Shown here piece by piece: positions 47,454 to 56,482 of a stretch of 64,000 nucleotides of DNA. Both the position numbers and the translations under genes were made by a program. The first letter of the stretch is position 1. Each line of letters starts with the position of its first letter. Below the pieces are notes generated by a model. That model saw only the letters and a program-made list of their open reading frames with translations. It was not told where the DNA came from and searched no databases. The DNA is taken from contig NC_053390.1 of NCBI RefSeq assembly GCF_905171765.1, positions 164,836,166-164,900,165 on the forward strand, read 5' to 3'. Source of the DNA: Bufo bufo. Taxonomy: Eukaryota; Chordata; Amphibia; Anura; Bufonidae.

Positions 47454-48062
47454 AGGGATTCTGTCACCTCTTTTTACCCTATAGAGCTGCGGACATGCAC
47501 GGCTAGATCACCGCTAGCATGTCCGCAATATACCTGTCCCATATCTCTGAGTGGTTTTATTGAGTTTAAAAAATGATTTTATATATATGTAAAGGTAAGG
47601 AGCCCAAGAGGCTGCACTAACCATTCTGGAGCCCAGGACCGCCCTACTGTGAAGGAGCCCAGCATCGCCTGTAACCACGAATCTCCTCCTTGCTCACGAA
47701 GTCAGATCGCCGTAATCTCGCCATGCACGAGCTTGCGCATGCGCAGTGCCGGCATAGTGTTCCTTCCCTGTGCTGGTATCACGCACAGCGAGATTATGGC
47801 GATCTGACTTCGTGAGCAAGGAGGAGATTCGTGGTTACAGGCGATGCTGCGCTCCTTCACAGTAGGGCGGTCCTGGGCTCCAGAATGGTTAGTGCAGCCC
47901 CTTGGGCTCCTTACCAAGCTGATTTACTTATATATAAAATCATTTTTTACACTCAATAAAACCACTCAGAGATATGGGACAGGTATATTGCGGACATGCT
48001 AGCGGCGATCTAGCCGTGCATGTCCGCAGCTCTATAGGCTAAAACGAGGTGACAGAATCCCT
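47454..48062. mobile_element. 609-bp near-perfect foldback MITE
   Basis: Arms of about 273 bp start AGGGATTCTGTCACCTC and its complement. A loop of about 60 bp contains TGCGCATGCGCA, a consensus-like NRF-1 site. A 4-bp repeat TTCA at 47450-47453 and 48063-48066 is the likely target duplication. Arm identity is high, so it is young or maintained by conversion. Confidence 0.85.
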
Positions 48063-48115
48063 TTCAGTAAGGGTACAGAGGGGAGGTAACCAGGTGGGAC
48101 GGCCGCGGTATACCT

Positions 48116-49233
48116 TTTTTTTTTTAATTTATAATTTTTTATTTTAGAAGTCAAAATATTAATACATAAAACAATATTGAACACATTGACGTACAGTAGT
48201 ATATCAATCATACCATCATTATAGATTAATTATATGCGTCAACTTAAGTTCACACCTAAGATAATAGAAATTATATATATATATATATATCCCACCCCAC
48301 CCTCCCCATTGGCTGTTGTCCACACCGAATTAAAATTGAAATATCATGCATATCACTTCGTAGTTATGCGTGTAACTCTCCGCTTTCTTTCAATATCTTC
48401 ATAAATTCTAATTTGTTGAAGGTATAAAGCCCACTCCCTGATCGAGGGCGGGGAGACAGAGCCCCAATACTTGACCAATATAGCCTTAGCCACCATCAAT
48501 CCACCCATCCAAAGCCGTCTAACCTGACGTGAGGCTTCAATTTCAGGCGAGTCATATCCCAAAATCACTGTCAGAATCCCCGGATTATAATTCGTTAGGG
48601 ACTCCTTTTGTAAGGTAGAGAAAACCTCATCCCAGTATTTTTTTAATTTACTGCAGCTCCAAATCAGATGGACATAGTCCGCATTAACATATCCACATTT
48701 AGGGCAGCAACAATCCCGGGCCCTATTTTGGGGAAATTTTCCTTGAATTTTAGGGGTATAGTACAGTCGATGAAGGATCTTGAATTGGATTAGTCTATGA
48801 GCACTAGAAACTGTCGCCTTTCTCACATTCCTATAAATAGTGGACCATTGCAGTGGAGAACAATTCAGCTCTTGCTCCCACTTACTTGGGCTTTTAAAAT
48901 GTGTTACAGTTGCTAATGCTGTTCGGAGTTTAGCATATAATCTAGATAACTTCGCTTTTTCATACTTCTGGGCGTCACAATAATCAAAAAAAATATTCTC
49001 GCTTGGGTGAATACGGCCCCTATTCCTAGCGGCTTCAAATATGTGTTTTAAACGTGTATACATAAATAAGTCTAATGGTGTGTCTGTAAAACCAAATTCT
49101 GAAAATGATTTAAAATGGCCCAAATAAAAAAGGTGCGACACCCTATTAATACGCTTACGTGCCCAGTAACCAAAGTCTGTAATTTTAAAGAATTCCTCTA
49201 GCCCCCCATTCTCCCACAGGGGGGTGAAGGCAA
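48116..49233 (-). mobile_element. 5'-truncated L1/Tx1-type LINE
   Basis: ACGGCCGCGGTATACCT is found at 48099-48115 and 49234-49250, a 17-bp target duplication. A T-run (the poly(A) tail on the minus strand) follows directly at 48116. Only the last 1.1 kb of the LINE was copied, as usual for target-primed insertion. An AT dinucleotide run sits at about 48274-48291. Confidence 0.92.
48353..49233 (-). pseudogene. LINE ORF2 C-terminal fragment
   Basis: The minus-strand frame is open across the whole insertion, about 293 codons. It contains HRLIQFKILHRLYYTPKI and the Cys/His motif CPKCGYVNADYVHLIWSC, typical of the region after the reverse transcriptase in L1-clade ORF2. The open frame extends past the insertion point to 49324 only by chance. 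It has no catalytic domain and no function of its own. The lack of stops suggests a recent insertion. Confidence 0.85.
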
Positions 49234-49478
49234 ACGGCCGCGGTATACCTGCACAGTCTGACAATGGCAGCACTGATTGGATAGAGTGAGTCTGTGCAGG
49301 GACACAACCTCCAGCTGGTAACACCCCTCTGTACCCTTACTGCAGACTGCTAGCAATTCTTTCATAACTTCTAGAAGGAATAATAAAGGAATGACACAAC
49401 ATAGAGCCATAAGAATAGATGCTCCAGAATTATTACATGAGGAAAACTGTCATGTCAGGAGTGGTGACAGGTCCTTAA

Positions 49479-49782
49479 AGCCTCCCTTGTAAACCCTGAC
49501 GTACTTTTGGTGAAAAATGTGGCAACCTCAGAATACTGACTGCTGTAAAGGCCTCATTATATCAGGGTATATATTATTGACAGAGGCAGCACACCAGAGA
49601 TGCACTGTAATTCCCTCCCACATTGCCTTTAAAATAGACAAGTCTCCATAAAAAGGTTTGAAAATAAGTACATATTAATCTTGTCATCACATGCAGGAAG
49701 TCCCTCATAAGAGGCCATTCACACAATCCTCATACAGCGCTGAATTCTCAGGCAGTGCACGCGTCATCGCTATGCCTTCATG
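49479..49782. other. Gene-proximal intergenic sequence
   Basis: No repeat or ORF of note. It separates the nested transposons from the ENKD1 promoter. Confidence 0.4.
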
Positions 49783-49944
49783 ACTACAACTCCCAGAAGC
49801 CCTCGGCGGCGGAAGCGGAAGTTGCCGTTGCTAAGCGATAAGCTTGGCGTGTCAACTGGAAGCGCCAGTCCCGTTTTGATGGCGGCGCCGAGGGTGTAAT
49901 GAGCGGCACGGATCGGTAAGGACAGAGCCGGGTTTAGAGACAAC
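49783..49944 (+). promoter_or_regulatory. Promoter and 5' leader of the ENKD1-like gene
   Basis: The 160 bp before the start codon contain ACTACAACTCCCAGAAG (49783-49799), close to the ZNF143/STAF site. Two CGGAAG ETS-like words follow (about 49810-49822), then GTTGCCGTTGCTAAGCGA (from 49821), which resembles an RFX X-box, and GATGGCGGC (49878-49886), a YY1-like word. CpG density is raised and no TATA box is seen. RFX sites are typical of ciliary genes, fitting the centriolar/ciliary role of ENKD1. GGTAAGGA at about 49914 could serve as a splice donor but no downstream acceptor is needed to keep the ORF. Transcription start is not known. Confidence 0.55.
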
Positions 49945-51021
49945 ATGTGTGAAGGCGCATCCAGAATATCCGGGCCGATCCCCCCCGACCCCACTCTGTT
50001 CCCGGATTACTACAGAAGGCCGGCCTCAGCTCGGGGTCGGCTGGAGGGGACTGATGTCAAGCTGGACTTTCTGTCAGGACCGTTGCATCCAGATCCCACC
50101 TTATATCCAGCTTGTTACAGTGCCAGGCCCGCCAGCCCCATACCCAGAGTACGCCCCAATGCCAGGGACATCTTGGAAAGGGGGCAGAGTGGCACAGTGG
50201 GTGTTCTCCTGAAGCTGGAGGGTATCTCTCTCCATACAGCATCGCCCCCTCCCAAAAAAAACAAAGACCATGGTAAAGAGAATGTGCAGCGGATGAGGGA
50301 GATCCAGAAGCGGTGTAAAGAGAAGGAGATGGAGAAGGTACAGGGGGCTCCTAAACCCATCAAAGCTTTGTGGAAGTCGCCCAAATACGAACAGGTGGAG
50401 TCCAAGGTGAAAGCCAAACTGCAGGAGCAGCCATTCCCTCCCAGGGCGGTACAGGCAAACTTCCTAAAGTCTCATACCCGGTGTGGCGCAGGGCTACCGC
50501 CTAAGAGATGCCTTTCACCAGCGCCCAGTAGGCCCACCACCGCCTGCCATGAGATGCAGATCCAGGGTTCCAGCATTGACTTCATAGCCCACAATGCAAG
50601 AAATGTGAAGAAGACCCAGATGAGGCGATCCCGCTCCCTGCTAAACCTAAACGAGGTCCTGCAGGAGAAGCAGCAACAGCAGAAGGAGTATGACTCCAAG
50701 CAGAAAGGACATGTCCCTCAGTACCTCCTGGACCTTAAAGAGCAATGGAGGAAAGAGCAAGAGGAACGTAAGAAGCAGGCTCCCGACCCATCGCTCCCAC
50801 CGGGACACACCATGATGCCAGAACCTGAACGTCAGGAGACGCTCAATAAAATCAAGCAGACCCAGGACCAGCTGCTGAAGGAGCTACTGAGGCTTCCAGT
50901 CCGAGCAGACAACTTCAGCATCCAGAACCGACGCACTGAGCTGGAGAAGAAGCTGTCCGAGATGGAGGAAGCCATTAAAGTATTTTCTCGCCCCAAGGTC
51001 TTCATTAAGATAGACTCGTAA
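49945..51021 (+). CDS. ENKD1: Enkurin domain-containing protein 1, single-exon copy
   Basis: An intact 358-codon frame starts at ATG 49945 and ends with TAA at 51019-51021. The N-terminus has the family block ISGPIPPDPTLFPDYYRR (residues 8-25). The middle is basic and low-complexity, with helical stretches (REIQKRCKEKEMEK; LKALW-like IKALWKSPKYEQVESKVKAK). Residues about 254-352 form the enkurin domain (GHVPQYLLDLKEQW, LPPGHTMMPEPERQETL, SRPKVFIKID). ENKD1 is a microtubule- and centriole-associated protein of centrosome and cilia; human ENKD1 has about the same length (about 346 residues). The mammalian gene is split by several introns, whereas here the whole protein is in one frame. This is either a retrogene or a gene that lost its introns. 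No frameshift or stop is present, so it looks functional. Confidence 0.9.
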   Translation: MCEGASRISGPIPPDPTLFPDYYRRPASARGRLEGTDVKLDFLSGPLHPDPTLYPACYSARPASPIPRVRPNARDILERGQSGTVGVLLKLEGISLHTASPPPKKNKDHGKENVQRMREIQKRCKEKEMEKVQGAPKPIKALWKSPKYEQVESKVKAKLQEQPFPPRAVQANFLKSHTRCGAGLPPKRCLSPAPSRPTTACHEMQIQGSSIDFIAHNARNVKKTQMRRSRSLLNLNEVLQEKQQQQKEYDSKQKGHVPQYLLDLKEQWRKEQEERKKQAPDPSLPPGHTMMPEPERQETLNKIKQTQDQLLKELLRLPVRADNFSIQNRRTELEKKLSEMEEAIKVFSRPKVFIKIDS

Positions 51022-51300
51022 AGATGTCTTCTAATTTCCCCATAACCCCACCACTTCTTGTGGAGTTCTTGGAGGACTCTCCTGCTGGACTAGTCTACCG
51101 GAGACGGGTTTTTATACAGAACTGATCTGCTGCCACATCTGGAGGGAGATTTGCGTGTGCTTTTTATGTTGTGGGCTGCTGGAATCTAGATTATTTATTT
51201 TACTCTTTTTAATATTTTAATATAAAATGAAAAGCTATGAAATGTATGAATCATGGTGCGTGCATGACTATTAAACCTAATTCTGCACTCCAATGAGCCG
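51022..51300 (+). terminator. 3' UTR and polyadenylation signal of the ENKD1-like gene
   Basis: An AT-rich 3' UTR contains ATTAAA at 51270-51275, followed about 25 bp later by unique sequence. No poly(A) remnant is visible downstream of the signal, and I found no flanking direct repeat. The distal AATATAAAATG at about 51217 is a weaker candidate signal. Confidence 0.5.
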
Positions 51301-51349
51301 TATCGTTTCTATACCCTATGACATTGTATGATTGAGCTGCTTCGTTTAA

Positions 51350-51578
51350 AGGGATTTTCCAGGGTTTTTAATATTGATGACCTATCCTCCACTTGAATGG
51401 GACTGAGCTGTGCCAAGACCATGTGACCAACGAACGTGACATCACTGGCCTAGGAAGAGACCTCAGCATGCAATGAGTACTTCGGCCTCGTCAAACAGCT
51501 GCTCGACGGGGGTGCCAGGAGTCAGACCCCTGCTGATCTGAGGATAGGCCATAAATATCAAAAACCTGGATGACCCCT
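51350..51578. mobile_element. TTAA-flanked MITE
   Basis: TTAA at 51346-51349 and 51579-51582 flanks inverted repeats of about 40 bp (AGGGATTTTCCAGGGTTTTT and, on the other strand, AGGGGTCATCCAGGTTTTTG). Both arms continue into GACCTATCCTC-type sequence. The related motif ATATTGATGACCTATGCATA is seen at 63733. Non-coding. Confidence 0.8.
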
Positions 51579-51687
51579 TTAATTTCCTGGCATAAATGTA
51601 AGAGTGACATCACATTATGGCTGTACCCTTGGCATATACCCCAGGACAGGCTCCTTGTGTATAAACTAAGCATATAGACATATAGAT

Positions 51688-51961
51688 TAGGCTACGTTCA
51701 CAGTAGTGTTGTGAAATCCGGCAGGCTGTTCAGGCAGAGGAATAGCTTGTTGGAGTTCACCGTATCGAGCATAGAAGGATAATGCCAGGAAGCACTGGAT
51801 CCCCCATAGACTACAATGCCGTCTGATGGGCATCCGGCCGAAAGCCAGCGTTTATGCTGGAAAGCGGACAGATCCCATTGTAGTCAATAGGGATCCGGAG
51901 CTTCCCAGCATTATCCGGCTATGCCTCTGCCAACATCCTTCCGGATCTGAATGTAGCCTAA
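51688..51961. mobile_element. MITE with serial palindromes
   Basis: The ends TTAGGCTACGTTCACA and TCTGAATGTAGCCTAA are imperfect complements. Inside, TAATGCCAGGAAGC, CCATAGACTACAATG and CCATTGTAGTCAATAGGG-type words pair with one another. It resembles other GTTCACA-ended MITEs in the window. Non-coding. Confidence 0.65.
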
Positions 51962-52029
51962 GACTCCTTACGCCCTACAAAGAGCAAAGTAGTGTCCTTT
52001 TGGCTTCCACTGCTTGGTATACATTAGTA

Positions 52030-52162
52030 CAGGCATGCTCAACCTGCGGCCCTCCAGCTGTTGTAAAGCTACAACTCCCACAATGCCCTGCTGTAGGCTG
52101 TTCGGGCATGCTGGGAGTTGTAGTTTTGCAACAGCTGGAGGGCCGCAGGTTGAGCATGCCTG
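52030..52162. mobile_element. hAT-type MITE, 133-bp hairpin with ZNF143-like sites
   Basis: An exact 8-bp duplication CATTAGTA lies at 52022-52029 and 52163-52170. The ends are CAGGCATGCTCAACCTGCGG and its complement. Each arm includes a variant of CTACAACTCCCAGCATGC, which matches the ZNF143/STAF site also found in the ENKD1 promoter. The arms are nearly perfect and the loop is tiny. Confidence 0.92.
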
Positions 52163-52420
52163 CATTAGTATACTTTTTTTGCAATGTAGACTAGCGTAGT
52201 AGACTTCACTGTTCCATACAATGAAAAATATATAGACCTCAGTAGGGTTGCATTGGGTATCGATACCTATTTAATACTTTGATGCCCGTTTCAATACTGA
52301 CAGTTTTTTGATACTTGTCACCGGTATTGCGCAGAGTCGCAGCAGTTTTGATTAGAGAACATGGTGTGCGCACAACGCAGTGGAGAAGGAAGGAGTGCGT
52401 ACTACTTCCTTCCCACTGCG

Positions 52421-52840
52421 ATGTGGCCGGTGTAACGTTATATTTCCCTACCTTGTGAGATTTTCCTACCCTCGTCGCTTCCGGTCGCACCAGACATGAC
52501 GTGAGAAGGTGTGCCGCGCAGGCGCACAACAACAGGGTAGGGAAATTTCACAGCAGAGTGCGCATGCGCCACTACGGGATAGGGAAATTTCACAGCAGAG
52601 TGCGCATGCGTCGGGAGCCTCGCTAGCAGTTAGGGTAGGGAAGAAGCACTGGCCCGTAATTTTTCCTTCCCTAACTGCTGGTGAGGCTCCCGGCGCATGC
52701 ACACTCTGCTGTGAAATTTCCCTACCCCGTCGTTGTGCGCGGTGCGGCACACCTCCTCACGTCCTGTCCGGTGCGACCGGAAGTGACGAGGGTAGGGAAA
52801 TCTCACGAGGTAGGGAAATATAATGTTACACCGGCACTGC
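52421..52840. mobile_element. Foldback element with NRF-1-like words
   Basis: The outer ends CCGGTGTAACGTTATATTTC and the complement at about 52822-52840 enclose long arms that share GGTAGGGAAAT blocks, CTTCCGGTCGCACC and GCAGTTAGGG. TGCGCATGCGCC and TGCGCATGCGTC occur at about 52559 and 52602. The first GGGAAATTTCACAGCAGAGT block is duplicated in tandem within the left arm. The ORFs are by-products. Confidence 0.75.
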
Positions 52841-53361
52841 CACCAATGAAAACTCTGAGGGGTAAGAGTCTTAGAGGGTGGAGAATCGGAGTGTCAGTGA
52901 CTGCGCTGTCTGCTCATTGGAATCACGGATGCTCATAGGATAAAGGACCTGTGATGACGTCATCGCCCTGTCCAGTAACATATGGAGGAGTCGATGCAGA
53001 TGCTTTTTTTGTAGTTTTATGCAGAGATTACCTCACGAGCAGGTGACAGGTGTGACAAGGAGTTCATGGGGCTGGCAGAGATCCATGCAGTGCTAGTGGG
53101 GCCACCGTCCAGCATTCACCTTCCAAAGGACTCACTGTGGACCACTGGCAGAGGATGGAAGGCCTCCGATGATGGATATTATATAAGGGTATTCTATATG
53201 AGGATGTATATTGCTTATTGTCCCAGGTATGATGGCCTCCCTTTAGGGGGTGGGGAGGGTTGATGTCCTCCTTTTTGGAGTTATGAAAGTGGCCACCGTA
53301 TCCCTGACTCAGGGAGGGAAGGTAAAAAATAGTTGGTGTGAGCGGAGGGCTCCGCTTCTAT
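52841..53361. other. No gene; unique-looking sequence
   Basis: A 65-codon ORF (53066-53263) has no motif. No repeat is recognised. Confidence 0.4.
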
Positions 53362-53821
53362 GGCCCCTTTCACACGAGTGTGACGGATTAGGTCCGGATG
53401 CTTCAGTGAAACTCGCACTATTTTGCAAGCAAGTTCAGTCAGTTTTGTCTGCGATTGCGTTCAGTTTTTTCAGAGCGGGTCCAATGCGTTTTGATGCGTT
53501 TTTCACGGACGTGATAAAAAAACGGAAGGTTTACAAACAACATCTCTTAGAAACCATCAGTGAAAAACGCATCGCACTTGCTTGCGGATGCAATGCGTTT
53601 TTCACTGAAGCCCCATTCACTTCTATGGGGCCAGGGCTGCGTGAAAAATGCAGAATATAGAACATGCTGCGAATTTTCACGCAACGCAGAACTGATGCGT
53701 GAAAAACAATGCTCATGTACACAGACCCATTGAAATGAATGGGTCAGGATTCAGTGCGGGTGCTATGCGTTCACGTCACGCATTGCACCCGCGCGGAAAA
53801 CTCACTCGTATGAAAGGGGCC
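53362..53821. mobile_element. MITE with TAT duplication and hairpin ladder
   Basis: TAT at 53359-53361 and 53822-53824 flanks GGCCCCTTTCACACGAGTGT and its complement. Inner palindromes include CCCATTCACTTCTATGGGG, ACCCATTGAAATGAATGGGT and GCGTTCACGTCACGC. The right portion resembles 58905-59000, so both belong to one family or share modules. Confidence 0.75.
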
Positions 53822-53981
53822 TATCTGATGACTGCGGCTAGCCTACAGCATAGAGGAAAATTGGGGTTAAGGTGACTCATTAACCCCAATGTTGCCATTA
53901 TTGTTTTTTTCTGAAACATCGATTTGGTATTTCATACCATGATACTTTACTTGGTATTGAAATCGAAGTCCAAATTCTGAT
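53822..53981. other. Short spacer, nothing recognised
   Basis: Sequence between two transposable elements; no gene seen. Confidence 0.4.
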
Positions 53982-53989
53982 ATTGTGAC

Positions 53990-54703
53990 TAGGGATCGAC
54001 CGATTATCGGAAGTACCGATATTATCAGACGATATTAAGGATTTTGCACATTATCGGCATCTAACTTTGCCGAAATGTGCATAAAGCGAATACTAGTGAG
54101 CGCTTATGGAGGCGCTCACTAGTATGCATCGGGTGCTGGGAGCAGGGAAGAAGCGCAACTAGCGCTTTCGATACTCACCCTCCCTGGACTTCTTTTATGG
54201 GACCCGCGCAGCACTGTCCTGACCCCGTACAGTGCCAGGACGTAGTGCGCACACTATGACCTGACGCTGCACGCTGTCAGATGACAGTGCAGCGCGGGCA
54301 GGAGAACACAGGGGAGCGCGACACCGGACCCGGAGAGGAAGAGGAGCCGTGGCGCAGGAGAGGTGAGGAGTTGTTTTATTTTATTCATCTGAGGGCTGAT
54401 AGGGGTTAATAAAGTCAGTGAGAAGGGAGGGGGATGGTGTGGAAATTGGCATTTGGTACTAGTATATTATAAATGTAAATTATAAATTGACTACCAACTA
54501 AGGGCTTTATTAATTTATAATTTACCGTACATTTATAATATACTAGCGCCAAATGCAAATTTCCACCACCTCAAGTGACTACAAACTAATATAATTATAT
54601 ATTATAATATATTAAATATCGGTTAAAATTATCAACTATCGGCCTGAAAGTTCACTGATTATCGGTATCTGCTCTAAAAAAAATCAATATCGGTCGATCC
54701 CTA
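53990..54703. mobile_element. Non-autonomous hAT element A (TAGGGATCGACCGAT ends)
   Basis: An exact 8-bp duplication ATTGTGAC lies at 53982-53989 and 54704-54711. The ends TAGGGATCGACCGATTATCG and, inverted, ATCGGTCGATCCCTA are typical hAT terminal sequences. Repeated TTATCGG words occur near both ends and could be subterminal transposase-binding sites. A long inner palindrome centres near 54500 (TAATATACTAG arms). No transposase is present. Confidence 0.92.
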
Positions 54704-54861
54704 ATTGTGACAACCGTAGACCTCAGGATAGATAGCAGTAGCAGCACTATATGCACTAAGACACAAGTAAACGGTGAATATGTGAAAAAAGTAAAATGCA
54801 TGACTGCTATACTTACTATTAGACAGAGTAGAAGCTCTTAGCGCATATTATTGATCAGCTA

Positions 54862-56482
54862 CAGTCATGTGAAAAAATTAGGACACCCTTTGAAAGCATG
54901 TGGTTTTTTGTAACATTTTTAATAAATGGTTATTTCATCTCCGTTTCAACAATACAGAGAGATTAAAGTAATCCGACTAAACAAAGAAAACTGAAGAAAA
55001 GTCTTTTCAAGATCTTCTGTAAATGTCATTCTACAAAAATGCCTATTCTAACTGAGGAAAAAGATAGGACACCCTTGCCCCTAATAGCGAGTGTTACCTC
55101 CTTTGGCTGAAATAACTGCAGTGAGACGGTTCTTGTAGCCATCTACCAGTCTTCGACATCGGTCTGAGGAAATTTTACCCCACTCCTCAATGCAGAACTT
55201 TTTCAGCTGTGAGATGTTTGAGGGGTTTCTTGCACGTACAGCCCTTTTCAAGTCACCCCACAGCATCTCAATGGGATTCAAATCTGGACTTTGACTTGGC
55301 CATTCCAGGACTCTCCATTTCTTCTTTTTCAGCCAATCTTTGGTTGATTTACTAGTATGTTTTGGGTCATTGTCATGTTGCATGGTCCAGTTCCGCTTCA
55401 GCTTTAATTTTCTAACTGATGGTCTCACATGTTCTTCAAGCACCTTCTGATACACAGTAGAATTCATCGTGGATTCTATGATGGTGAGCTGACCAGGTCC
55501 TGCTGCAGCAAAGCAGCCCCAAACCATGACACTTCCACCTCCATGCTTCACAGTTGGTATGAGGTTCTTTTCTTGGAATGCTGTGTTTGGTTTACGCCAA
55601 ACATGTCCTCTGCTGTTGTGTCCAAATAATTCAATTTTGGACTCATCTGTCCAAAGAACATTATTCCAGAAGTCCTGGTCTTTGTCAACTTTATCGCTGG
55701 CAAATGTCAGTCTGGCCTCGATGTTTCTCTTGGAAAGCAAAGGTTTCCTCCTTGCACACCTCCCATGCAAGTTAAACTTGTACAGTCTCTTTCTGATTGT
55801 AGAGGCATGTACTTCTACATCAACAGTAGCCAGAGCCTGCTGTAGTTCTCGAGATGACACTTTAGGGTTTTTGGATACCTCTTTTAGCATCTTGCGGTCT
55901 GCTCTTGGGGTGAACTTGCTGGGGCGACCAGTCCTGGGCATGTTGGCAGTTGTTTTGAAAGCCCTCCACTTGTAGACTATCTTCCGGACAGTGGAATGGC
56001 TGATTTCAAAATCTTTTGAGATCTTTTTAAATCCCTTCCCAGACTCATAGGCTGCTACAATCTTTTTTCTGAAGTCCTCTGACAGCTCTTTTGCTCTCAC
56101 CATGGTGCTCACTCTCACTTCAACAGTCAGGAGCACACCAAACTAAATGTCTGAGGTTTAAATAGGGCAAGCCTCATTCAACATGCAGAGTAACGATCTA
56201 CTAATTATGTGCACCTGGTGTGATATACCTGTGTGAGATCTGAGCCAATTTAAGAGGGAATACATGTGAGGGTGTCCTATCTTTTTCCTCAGTTAGAATA
56301 GGCATTTTTGTAGAATGACATTTACAGAAGATCTTGAAAAGACTTTTCTTCAGTTTTCTTTGTTTAGTTGGATTACTTTAATCTCTCTGTATTGTTGAAA
56401 CGGAGATGAAATAACCATTTATTAAAAATGTTACAAAAAACCACATGCTTTCAAAGGGTGTCCTAATTTTTTCACATGACTG
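54862..56482 (-). mobile_element. Intact Tc1/mariner transposon
   Basis: The 1621-bp element is flanked by TA (54860-54861 and 56483-56484). Inverted repeats of 214 bp (54862-55075 and 56269-56482) start CAGTCATGTGAAAAAATTAG and differ at only one site that I can find. The word GGACACCC lies near both the outer and inner end of each repeat, the IR/DR arrangement of binding sites. It has one complete transposase gene. All signs point to recent activity. Confidence 0.97.
55081..56103 (-). CDS. Tc1 transposase, apparently intact
   Basis: The enzyme cuts out the element and pastes it at TA sites. I start it at the ATG at 56103, giving 340 residues (MVRAKELSEDFRKKIV); an upstream in-frame ATG adds 11 residues without similarity to the family. 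Residues 1-110 hold two helix-turn-helix motifs joined by the GRPR-like hinge MPRTGRPSKF. The catalytic domain shows all three acidic residues: [22 protein letters not shown] and SPDLNPIEMLW, with 34 residues between second and third. The glycine-rich KHGGGSVMVWGCF loop is present. The length is normal and there is no stop or shift. It could mobilise itself and related elements. Confidence 0.95.
   Translation of the reverse strand: MVRAKELSEDFRKKIVAAYESGKGFKKISKDFEISHSTVRKIVYKWRAFKTTANMPRTGRPSKFTPRADRKMLKEVSKNPKVSSRELQQALATVDVEVHASTIRKRLYKFNLHGRCARRKPLLSKRNIEARLTFASDKVDKDQDFWNNVLWTDESKIELFGHNSRGHVWRKPNTAFQEKNLIPTVKHGGGSVMVWGCFAAAGPGQLTIIESTMNSTVYQKVLEEHVRPSVRKLKLKRNWTMQHDNDPKHTSKSTKDWLKKKKWRVLEWPSQSPDLNPIEMLWGDLKRAVRARNPSNISQLKKFCIEEWGKISSDRCRRLVDGYKNRLTAVISAKGGNTRY

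Larger units (their letters stand above)
47111..49474. mobile_element. TTAA-flanked MITE carrying three nested insertions
   Basis: TTAA lies at 47107-47110 and 49475-49478. The left end AGAGGACCTGTC and right end GACAGGTCC are inverted copies. The arms continue with CTATGTTGTG and GAATAATAAAGGAATGACAC (or complements) at about 47302-47450 and 49320-49470. Between the arms lie a 179-bp hAT MITE, a 609-bp foldback and a 1.1-kb LINE fragment, each with its own target duplication. The ends resemble those of the MITE at 26546-26888. Confidence 0.8.

Noticed and set aside
49198..49410. Extension of the minus-strand LINE frame beyond 49233
   Set aside because: The 17-bp target duplication at 49234-49250 fixes the LINE boundary; the extra codons are chance.
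54985..55030. CTGAAGAAAAG in the Tc1 end as a third hammerhead-like motif
   Set aside because: It lacks the GAA-A block and a stem I partner, and it is part of the Tc1 terminal repeat.
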